DNA of 64,000 bases from Macrostomum hystrix (taxonomy: Eukaryota > Platyhelminthes > Macrostomidae), in NCBI GenBank assembly GCA_950097015.1, contig CATNEN010000001.1, forward strand, positions 16,930,501-16,994,500. The letters are read 5' to 3'. The notes beneath the pieces are model-generated. The model did not search any database. It had not been told where the DNA came from and saw only the letters and a program-made list of their open reading frames with translations. Below, one piece after another: positions 49,801 through 58,552 of this stretch; the first letter of the stretch is position 1; every line of letters starts with the position of its first letter. The position numbers and the translations under genes are program-made.

Positions 49801-51118
49801 AAATATGCGAACTTTTGCATGTTATATTCGGGATGTTTTTGGAAAACAGCCTTCTTTTTTATTTAGTTTTCTAAAACTTAACAATAATTAAAACAAAAAG
49901 TAGGCTAGAAATTTTTTAACTTAGTTTTCTAGCAAATCGATTTTTTATTTTTACTACATTTTACTTATTTTTTGTTCTTTCTTAAAACAATCTTAAAACT
50001 TAAAGAAAACAAAACGCTCTAAAGGAAAGTCTAGCTCATTAGATTTTTACTTGTAAAACTTCTTTAAGTACACTTAAAGAGGTGTATTTTACATACCCGC
50101 TGCCTACTTGGTTAGCTCCCAAATCAAATGACCGATTTTCTTGAAAGTCTAACATATGGATCAAAATTTGGGGCTTTTTTGGACGAACACAGCCAAAAAC
50201 AACTAACATTGCTTAAGTATAATCCTTCATGGCAAATCCATATTGGTTTTTTAACTTAAAATAATTTTGTGATTTTGGGATTCGGTATTTTGGGAAATAC
50301 AGAAAAAAAGAAAGCGTGCATGGTCATTTGAATTCCCCGTGATCTTTCGACTGTTTAACGCAGTAAAGTAATTAAAACAAATATTGGCTTTTTAAAACTA
50401 GTAGCCCAGCTAAAAAGTCTAAGATCATTTTGTAGAATTAAAGTCAAAAGAATTGCACAAAGTTCAAACCCTCAAAGCACTCTGAAACTGCTAAGATTGA
50501 TTGATTAATTGACGAATTCATGATTTGTGTTGTGTTTTTTTAGCTGGCATAAAGGTGTCAGCTGAACTTAGCTTTGTGTTGTGTACTCACAATCGAAATT
50601 GGAAATGATTGAGCTCACAAGTCATGATTGCTGGTTTTTCTGCTTCCTGTAAATGTGTGATGAATGTAATTATACTCGTAAATTGGCTTATTAGACCAAC
50701 TTTGCCTTCTGTAACATAAATTGTATCATTTTTTGTACAATATAAAAAAATGTATTTATTTTTATAATTTCAGAAGTTCCAGCCGAACTATCCCTGAGCG
50801 GCATTGAAAGCTACGCCAGACGTAGAGGTAAGATTTGTAGCAAACCATAATTGCTACTTATAGAATGCAATTCAAACTACTTATTTATAAAAATTTCTAG
50901 CAAGCGAAGCTGATGCAAGAAATCACAATCAGCAGCAGCAGCAAAATGACAAGCCGGTGAACAATCATCACAAGCATCACCATCTGCACAATGACAAGCG
51001 CCTGCCAGAGGTTGCGGCAGCCTTCGGCTCCGCTGAGGACAATGGGACAGCGCGTGCCACCACTGGAGTTGGAGCAGCTGGTCGAGAAAATGGCGGCTTC
51101 GAGATGGCCGAGCTTTGA
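43877..51118 (+). CDS. amt: Ammonium transporter amt-B (AMT/MEP family), 7 exons, ~540 aa
   Basis: Second AMT-family ammonium transporter. Exons: 43877-44093, 44560-44790, 45248-45357, 46274-46631, 47600-48034, 50774-50827, 50901-51118; all junctions are GT-AG and in phase. It starts at MDSLVSNVT and carries the TM1 motif MQAGFAFLEAGSVRSKN, SHVLFNFMFAATSSTIVSGAVAER, PIVSHWVW, DFAGSGVVH (pore His about 195), FLAFNGGSQG, and DPLEAVGVHFGGG (pore His about 355). The regulatory C-tail motif GLDIPKHGEPAY is followed by a hydrophilic tail rich in His, Asn and Gln, ending EMAEL. Exons 2, 4 and 5 (231, 358, 435 nt) match amt-A exactly in length, showing recent common ancestry by local duplication. Introns hold a SINE-like element (intron 2), a 22-bp array (intron 3), a tRNA-derived SINE (intron 4) and a foldback element (intron 5). 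Nothing suggests decay. Confidence 0.95.
44215..44536. repeat. 28-bp minisatellite in amt-B intron 1
   Basis: About 11 copies of a unit containing TCTTCAAGCTGAAGGTTCAG. The TTCAAGCTGAA core is nearly palindromic. It ends about 24 bp before the exon 2 acceptor. Confidence 0.93.
44901..45200 (+). mobile_element. tRNA-like SINE (family B), near full-length copy in amt-B intron 2
   Basis: Box A TGGCAGAGTGG (44909-44919) and a box B-like GCTCGATTCC (about 44955-44964) form a tRNA-Leu/Ser-like head. The body includes ATGTACACAACTGTGTGAG and TGTGTGCTCAGGAGTCAGCG, and an ATT-rich tail ends near 45200. Two further partial copies (12715-12905 and 35210-35285) confirm a dispersed family. It fills most of intron 2. 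Confidence 0.65.
45890..46205. repeat. 22-bp minisatellite in amt-B intron 3 (AAAAGACCTCTCGAACCACTTC)
   Basis: About 14 copies ending roughly 70 bp before the exon 4 acceptor. Confidence 0.93.
46852..47159 (+). mobile_element. tRNA-derived SINE (family A) in amt-B intron 4
   Basis: The 5' end resembles a tRNA with an intact Pol III promoter: box A TAGCCTAGTGG at 46859-46869 and box B GGTTCGATTCC at 46903-46913. The body follows (TGTCCTTTAGCAAGACACTT, a motif seen in several animal SINE families), then an AT-rich (ATT)n tail ending near 47159. There is no coding capacity, so it would depend on a LINE for movement. A functional tRNA is unlikely because the head runs straight into the body and the anticodon stem pairs poorly. 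Confidence 0.75.
47225..47560. repeat. Degenerate ~30-bp repeat in amt-B intron 4
   Basis: Diverged units built on GCGAGGCGGTGTC and CTTTGAAGTGTGTT, directly after the SINE. Confidence 0.75.
48045..48362. repeat. Degenerate ~14-bp repeat in amt-B intron 5 (CTCTGTCTGACCCC)
   Basis: Starts within about 15 bp of the exon 5 donor. Units are variable. Confidence 0.8.
49017..49847. mobile_element. Foldback / MITE-like element with nested inverted repeats in amt-B intron 5
   Basis: Outer arms 49017-49093 and 49771-49847 are near-perfect reverse complements of about 77 bp. Inner arms, about 49097-49296 and 49340-49528, are again reverse complements (for example GGTCGCCTAATAGG against CCTATTAGGCGACC) around a loop of roughly 40 nt. 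About 240 nt of AT-rich unique sequence sits only on the right, between inner and outer arms. There is no ORF of note. Target-site duplication is not evident by eye. Confidence 0.7.
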
Positions 51119-52245
51119 ACCGCTCACCGTGCAATGACCACTCAATCGATGAGACAGATTTAATTCATGCACAAATTGACAGTTAAAGCTGTAACATTAA
51201 GTCTTCATTAAGTTGCATACATTTTTTATAAAAATAATCCTTCGTAAAAGTTGTAAAACGAAGCATTATTTTAGCTATTTTGTTATAACCTTTTCTTCTG
51301 ATGGATTCTTTAATCAGGCACAAAAATTCCAGTTTCAAAGAACAAATATTTTTTCTGTACATGCTTTTCATTACTTTTTGTATACTTGTAAAAAATGTTT
51401 CTTTATAACAAAATTGTTTAGTATATAGAAATTTAAGTTTTTTAGAGCAAGCAACGATGAATTATTGAGCGCCCAGTAAGTATCAATCATCTTCCTATCT
51501 ATTCCAAAATATTCCGGAACTTTTCTTTTAAATTTTCATGTTACGTTTCCTAATTACGCTCATGCAGTCAATGCTATAATTTTGCGTAAAAATAATCTTT
51601 GTAAATTACCTTTTTTCTGACCTTGTCTTCACCGTCTCCTCTTGTCCTCTTGTCAAACTTTGCTATTTGTTATAATTAGAGTATATTTTTGACAACCGGA
51701 TTAGTCCATTTTTATTTTTAAACAACAATTTTTCCTCGATAAAGAATGCCCGACGACCACGACAAGTATTTTTGTTTGCAGCACAATTTTTAGACTCTTC
51801 TGTAGATTGAAAAATGTTACTCTAACAAAGGATTTCTGTTTCGTCCAAATATATAGTCGGACGAAATGAAATAATAAGTTAATAAAACAGCTTTTATGAT
51901 GTAATAGTGAACTCGTTTTCAACTAATACAGTAGTGAAGCACGCTACCTTACTGAATAAGTAGTATATAACGCATATTAACAAATCGGTCACAGATACGA
52001 GCTAACAAAGACAGGCGTAAACGCTCGTACGGGAATTCGGCTGAAATAAACAATGTCAATAACGAGAAAACACAGAATGACCTTTAGTTATCAACAAAAA
52101 AAGCTTGAATATCGTATTACTTTAAAATCTTCACAAATAATTTGAGTTCTATATGAACTCAAATTTCATGATTTTCATGAACGAAATTAAGAAACTCGTC
52201 AACTTAGGAAATCGGCGAATCGAGAAGTCTTCCTGATCGTCCAGA
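51119..52245. other. Convergent 3' region between amt-B and amt-C
   Basis: AT-rich, no gene seen; expected to hold both 3' UTRs. Confidence 0.5.
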
Positions 52246-54682
52246 TCACATATCTTCAGTGTGAAATGTCGCATTACTTCGAGCCTCTACAACTGAGTCA
52301 GGCGTGACAATGGACTGAGCAGCAACTGGTAGGTTATCGGTTCTATCTGGAAATGAAAAATTTGTGAGATGTGAGAAATGATAAATAACAACAAACCAAT
52401 CTTATCGGTTTGATTTATTCAGCTGACCTTTAGAGTTCAAATCACAGTTAGCAGCTGTTGTTATCGACGGCCTAATATTGCAGTCAAGACACTGACCTGT
52501 GCTGCGACGCATCAGTTCTGTGAAACGAATATCGGTTGGCAATGTCTGTGAGGGTACGCAGATCCGTTTCGTCATTTTTGTTCTCTGGTTATCCTCAAAA
52601 CAGGTCATTGCCACCCTCAAACCAGGTCATTGTCGTCCTCAAACCAGGTCATTGCCACCCTCAAACCAGGTCATTGTATTCTCAAACCAGGTCATTGTCA
52701 TCCTCAAACCAGGTCATTGTCGTCTTCAAACCAGGTCATTGTCATCCTCAAACCAGGTCATTGTCGTCTTCAAACCAGGTCATTGTCGTCCTCAAACCAG
52801 GTCATTGTCATCCTCAAGCCAGGTCATTGGGCTGACATCTCCCACCTGGTCATTGGACTGACATGATCCACCTGGTCATTGGGCTGACATCCCCCACCTG
52901 GTCATTGGGCTGACATCTCCCACCTGGTCATTGGACTGACATCTCCCACCTGGTCATTGGGCTGACATCTCCCACCTGGTCATTGGACTGACATGATCCA
53001 CCTGGTCATTGGGCTGTTATTCCCCACCGCGCAGGAGCCGGCGAAGTCCTGGAAGGTGGTGATCGGGCTGTCATCCCCAGCTCACCCAGGCAGTCACCAT
53101 CCCTGGCCAGATCGCGACTCTCCCATCCCCTGCCGTAGGGATAAGCCGGCTCGCCGTGCTCAGCCTCGTCAAGGCCGACTGATTCGGCAGCCGGTGGCAC
53201 GCGAAACAGGCCGAACAGGTGCAGGCAGCCGAATACGGACAGTGAGAAACCGGCCGACCAGGTCATGATGGCGAGAGCTCCGAGTAGCTGCCAGAGCAGG
53301 TGGAAGGCCGCAGCCATGTCGGCATTCCAGATCAGGCCATGGCGAGTGTGGAAGATTGCCACCAGGATCAGGCCGATAAAACCACCGGAGAAATGGACAC
53401 TGACAGCGTCCACAGGGTCGTCAATGCGAAGTCGGGCGACCAAGGCCGAACAGCCGATGTACGCGAAACCGGCCACCGAGCCGATGACCAGGGCCGACCA
53501 AGGCTCCACTGAGTTGCAGCCGGCACAAATTGCCACCATGCCTGAATGGGATTCGATGCCTGTCTAACAGGTGTTTCTCTGTGTCTAACAGGTGTTTCTC
53601 TGTGTCTAACAGGTGTTTCTCTGTGTCTAACAGGTGTTTCTCTGTGTCTAACAGGTGTTTCTCTGTGTCTAACAGGTGTTTCTCTGTGTCTAACAGGTGT
53701 TTCTCTGTGTCTAACAGGTGTTTCTCTGTGTCTAACAGGTGTTTCTCTGTGTCTAACAGGTGTTTCTCTGTGTCTAACAGGTGTTTCTCTGTGTCTAACA
53801 GGTGTTTCTCTGTGTCTAACAGGTGTTTCTCTGTGTCTAACAGGTGTTTCTCTGTGTCTAACAGGTGTTTCTCTGTGTCTAACAGGTGTTTCTCTGTGTC
53901 TAACAGGTGTTTCTCTGTGTCTAACAGGTGTTTCTCTGTGTCTAACAGGGCTGCTAACCTGTTATTGGTCTAACCAATTGGTCTAATATGCGCTTCTCTT
54001 TGTATAAAAGAGTAATTCATGTCTAACAGGTTGGTCGTGTCTAACAGGATAGTCGTGTCTAACAGGTTGGTCGTGTCTAACAGGTGGTTCTCACCAGCCA
54101 GACCGCCGTTGATGGTACTCAGCAGTGGCCATCGACGCGAACGCAGCCTTCCAATCGCCATGACAACCAGGCCAGCCGCGCTGCCGCTCAGCATAGTGTT
54201 CAGCATGGCCAGGGCCAGGACCCGGCCGTCGCCAACCGAAGCCACCGAGGCGTGCGAGCCGCCATTGAAGGCCAAGAAGCCGCAGAACAGGACGAAGCCG
54301 CCAATGGCCGCCAGAGGAACCGAGTGGCCCGGAATGACACCGGAGACTGTCGCTGGAGCCCCCGAGGACCCGGGAAACCGGCCGATACGAGGACGAAGGA
54401 TGATAGCCGCCACGAAGGAGGCGGAACCGCCCAGTAGGTGCACCGCGCCGGAGCCGGCGAAGTCCTGGAAGGTTGATCGGTGGATGATGAGACAAACAGA
54501 CAGACAGGGAGACAGACAGGCAGACAGACAGTATAGACAGATAGACACCCAGCACTGACAGACAGACAGACACCCAGCACAGACAGACAGACAGACACCC
54601 AGCACAGACAGACAGACAGACAGACAGACACCCAGCACAGACACACAGACACCCAGCACAGACAGACAGACAGACACCCAGC

Positions 54683-54717
<35 letters not shown>

Positions 54718-54889
54718 CCCAGCACAGACACACAGACACCCAGCACAGACAGACAGACAGACACCCAGCACAGACAGACAGACAGACAGACAGACACCCA
54801 GTACAGTCAGACAGACACCCAGCACAGGCAGACAGACAGACAGACAGACAGACACCCAGTACAGTCAGACAGACAGACAGACACCCAGC

Positions 54890-54932
<43 letters not shown>

Positions 54933-56028
54933 CCCAGTACAGTCAGACAGACACCCAGCACAGGCAGACAGACAGACAGACAGACAGACAGACACCCAGT
55001 ACAGTCAGACAGACATACAGACACTCACCATGAATTTCAGATGCAGGGTAGTCTGTCCAACAGTCACTATAGTTGAAGCTAGCCATCCAGTTGGGGCCCA
55101 AATCCAGTGACTGGCTATCGGATAAACAAAGCCTATAAGGTTTTGCAGGTGTTACAAAATTTATTTGTCTGAAAAGTCTTGATAGCAAGCTAGAGAAACA
55201 TGCTGCTCACCGCTAATCAGCGCGGTGTACACCGAGTAGGCAGAGAATGTGCTTCGATCGGCAACAGCTCCGCTCACAATAGACGCGGCCGTGGCGGCAA
55301 ACATTGCGTTAAACAGAACGTGAGAATATCGGGTGGACGGCAGCCCCGCCAGGGCCCAGTAGCCAGCGCCGCAGAAGGCATTGTCCGGTTGGCCGAAGGC
55401 AAGAGCGTAACCAAACAGATAGTACATTGTGGAGCCCACGACTGAGGGGATTTGGGAGTTAGTTGATGAATTGTGTGGGCATTGGTTGATGAATTGTGTG
55501 GGTATTGGTTGATGAATTGTGTGGGTATTGGTTGATGAATTGTGTGGGTATTGGTTGATGAATTGTGTGGGCATTGGTTGATGAATTGTGTGGGTATTGG
55601 TTGATGAATTGTGTGGTATTGGTTGATGAATTGTGTGGGTATTGGTTGATGAATTGTGTGGGTATTGGAGGATCCACGAAAATCGGTGATTTGGTTGGGA
55701 GCTATCATGAAGCAGTGTCTTTCCTCAGTGGGAAAACGTGCGTGGTCGTTCTACTGTTCATGCATTCTCGCTTGCAAAGTTCCACGAAGCTCCGCTGTTT
55801 AACTTGAAACTCACATGAGTCCAAGACATTGCGCAGCAGGATGCTGGTGACATTCTTTGCCTGGACAGAGCCGGCCTCCAACAATGCAAATCCGATTTGC
55901 ATGGACAGTATCACAATGGACATCAGGCACAGGAAGGTGTCATTAAGTGACTCCTTCAGCGCTGACATATCAGCTGACAGTGCCACCAAGTCGATGCCGG
56001 AAAAGTTGGCCTCAACAACAGTCTCCAT
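52246..56028 (-). CDS. amt: Ammonium transporter amt-C (AMT/MEP family), 6-7 exons
   Basis: Third AMT-family gene, the most diverged. Exons in transcription order: 55815-56028, 55211-55441, 55029-55132, 54095-54464, 53086-53541, then a probable last exon 52246-52346. The start METVVEANFSG and TM1 motif (MQIGFALLEAGSVQAKN) are clear; also SHVLFNAMFAATAASIVSGAVADR, PIASHWIW, DFAGSGAVH (pore His about 192), FLAFNGGSHAS and DPVDAVSVHFSGG (His about 356). Exon 4 is 12 nt and exon 5 is 21 nt longer than in the paralogs, the latter extending past GLDEAEHGEPAY. The short penultimate exon seen in amt-A/B is unresolved: a candidate at 52497-52545 encodes LPTDIRFTELMRRSTG, similar in layout to the paralogs, but its acceptor is phase 0 while the exon 5 donor is phase 1. 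So either another exon, a different donor or a frame-breaking lesion exists. The core transporter looks intact. Confidence 0.88.
52600..53020. repeat. Two adjoining arrays in the last part of amt-C (CCAGGTCATTG units)
   Basis: First about 22-bp units with TCAAACCAGGTCATTG, then about 26-bp units with CACCTGGTCATTGGGCTGAC. Both contain GGTCATTG. They fill the intron after exon 5. Confidence 0.9.
53558..53950. repeat. 21-bp minisatellite in amt-C intron 4 (TAACAGGTGTTTCTCTGTGTC)
   Basis: About 18 perfect copies, then shorter TGTCTAACAGG repeats at 54030-54085. Confidence 0.96.
54490..55022. repeat. (GACA)n / CACCCAGCACA compound array in amt-C intron 3
   Basis: Runs of GACA of variable length separated by CACCCAGCACAGACA or CACCCAGTACAGTCA. 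Intron 3 is essentially all repeat. Confidence 0.93.
55445..55672. repeat. 23-bp minisatellite in amt-C intron 1 (TATTGGTTGATGAATTGTGTGGG)
   Basis: About 10 copies starting next to the exon 2 acceptor. Confidence 0.94.
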
Positions 56029-56369
56029 GTCGTTTGTTTAGCCAAACAAGCGGTCAAACTAGCTTTAGCCTATGTGCTTCTTATACATGTTGGGCCTATC
56101 AATCATCTAGATTGTCGAGCCTATCAACGATTCGAAGACAATGCGACCCGTGTGACTCAAAGAGCCATAATTGGATAGACGAATTCGGAAGATGAACTCA
56201 CGAGTGCCAATCAGTCCGAGTGCTAATTTGCTGCGACTCCAGGAAATTCGCTTAGACTGATGATGGCTGTGTAAAAATAGACCATCCTGTACCGCGGAGA
56301 AGGACACAATGGCCTTTCCAAATCACCAAAATAATGTCATAACAAACAACACATTCGGCTATATTGATA

Positions 56370-56800
56370 GCAAGGGATTAGTGGATCTAGAATGGGATTA
56401 GTAGATCTGGAATGGGATTAGTAGATCTAGAAATGGGATTAGTGGATCTGGAATGGGATTAGTGGATCTGGAATGGGATTAGTGGATCTAGAATGGGATA
56501 AGTGGATCTAGAAATGGGATTAGTGGATCTGGAATGGGATTAGTGGATCTGGAATGGGATTAGTGGATCTAGAAATGGGATTAGTGGATCTAGAAATGGG
56601 ATTAGTGGATCTGGAATGGGATTAGTGGATCTAGAAATGGGATTAGTGGATCTAGAATGGGATTAGTGGATCTAGAAATGGGATTAGTGGATCTGGAATG
56701 GGATTAGTGGATCTAGGATGGGATTAGTGGATCTAGAAATGGGATTAGTGGATCTAGAAATGGGATTTGTTTATCTGGAATGGGATTAGGGGATCTAGAA
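56370..56800. repeat. 20-bp minisatellite (GGGATTAGTGGATCTAGAAT)
   Basis: About 21 units of 20-21 bp with GGATCTGGAAT variants. Confidence 0.93.
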
Positions 56801-57654
56801 TTTGAGGATGACAAGGGATTCGAAATCAGCGAATAAACTCCAAAGGAAAATGACTAACTCGAATAGAATTTAAGAGCTCCATTTACTTTTTGAGTCTAGA
56901 GAAGATTCAACAGGTTTCTGTATAGCTATGTAAGAAAGTAAAGAAGTTTCATTCTAAAGCACACATTTTATTTTAACAAGTAAAAAAGGTAAAAAAACAA
57001 AAAGGTTAATTGTGACGAATTCTTTCAGTTCTGTGGGAATATTTCCAGATTGTCACAGAATAGTAACAAGATATTGCAAACAGGTTAAAAACCTACTTTC
57101 AGTGTGACTTTTTGTGAGCGAATAAAGAACTAATGTAAACTTATTTTTTAGATATGAAATCTAAGGACTTATAATTAGAGTTAAAGAAACCACCCAGGAA
57201 GCAGCCGATGTAACCGTAAATTGTGCGGAAACCGCCGAAGAATCACCAGAACCAGTGGCCCATGGGACAACCAGAGAATTATTTACGGGCGATTCCTCGG
57301 CGGTTTCTGAGCATGGAATCTTCCGAACTGGAGGATTCTTTGGGTGATTCCATTTCGCCACCAAGAAGCACCGAGAAAACGCCCAGTTGGGTAGATTCTA
57401 AGCATGAAATCATCAGATTGGTATGTTTCCAGCGTTCGGCTGTTTCTTTTTCTGGAAACACCGCAGATTCCAACTGGAATCACCCAATGAAACATCCCTA
57501 TTTTTAGCGGGCTTAAGAATGAGATCACAAGCTTGAAACATAACAAACATTTATTAAAACCAGAAAAAGCACTACAAATATGTATTGGCAGTCTATCGTG
57601 ACGCTGAGAACAAAGCATGCATTGTTCTGAGAACTTGGGGATTTGAGGTGGATT

Positions 57655-58380
57655 CTTCATTGATTTGGGATGGGTTTGCTTAGGGATTTGAGGTGGATTC
57701 TTCAGTGATTTGGGATGGGTTCACTTGGGGATTTGAGGTGGATTCTTCAGTGATTTGGGATGGGTTTGCTTAGGGATTTAAGGTGGATTCTTCAGTGATT
57801 TGGGATGGGTTTGCTTAGGGATTTGAGGTGGATTCTTCAGTGATTTGGGATGGGTTCACTTGGGGATTTGAGGTGGATTCTTCAGTGATTTGGGATGGGT
57901 TCACTTGGGGATTTGAGGTGGATTCTTCAGTGATTTGGGATGGGTTCACTTGGGGAATTGAGGTGGATTCTTCAGTGATTTGGGGTGGGTTCACTTGGAG
58001 ATTTGAGGTGGATTCTTCAGTGATTTGGGATGCGTTCACTTGGAGATTTGAGGTGGATTCTTCAGTGATTTGGGATGCGTTCACTTGGAGATTTGAGGTG
58101 GATTCTTCAGTGATTTGGGATGCGTTCACTTGGAGATTTGAGGTGGATTCTTCAGTGATTTGGGATGCGTTCACTTGGAGATTTGAGGTGGATTCTTCAG
58201 TGATTTAGGATGGGTTCACTTGGGGAATTGAGGTGGATTCTTCGGGGATTTGGTATGAGTTCACTTCGGGATTTGAGGTGGATTCTTCTGGGATTTGGTA
58301 TGAGTTCACTTCGGGATTTGAGGTGGATTCTTCTGGGATTTGAGGTGGATTCTTCAGGGATTTGAGGTTGGTTCGCTAAG
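57655..58380. repeat. ~45-bp minisatellite
   Basis: About 16 units joining GGATTTGAGGTGGATTCTTC and AGTGATTTGGGATGGGTT, diverging at the 3' end. Open frames on both strands are repeat artefacts. Confidence 0.93.
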
Positions 58381-58552
58381 GGATTTAGGTGTTCTGTAAG
58401 ATATTGAGATCGACAATTGGTAGGAATCAAGGTGACATTTCGAAAGGTTTTGCAGCATAGAAATAGCAAAAGGCATCAAGATTAGGAAATTAAGGATTAA
58501 CAAAAAAGCGAGAGAAAAAGCGGATACAATGTAAGTCTACGCAAAGAATAGT

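Larger units (their letters stand above)
56029..58552. other. Intergenic region between amt-C and the TGN38-like gene
   Basis: Upstream of amt-C and downstream of the TGN38-like gene. Two minisatellites (listed separately) and unique sequence at 56800-57650, where a short hairpin lies at 57228-57307. No supported gene. Confidence 0.5.

Noticed and set aside
53530-53986. Two ~146-codon + frames (CFSVSNR and GVSLCLT repeats)
   Set aside because: Antisense to amt-C intron 4 and composed of a 21-bp minisatellite.
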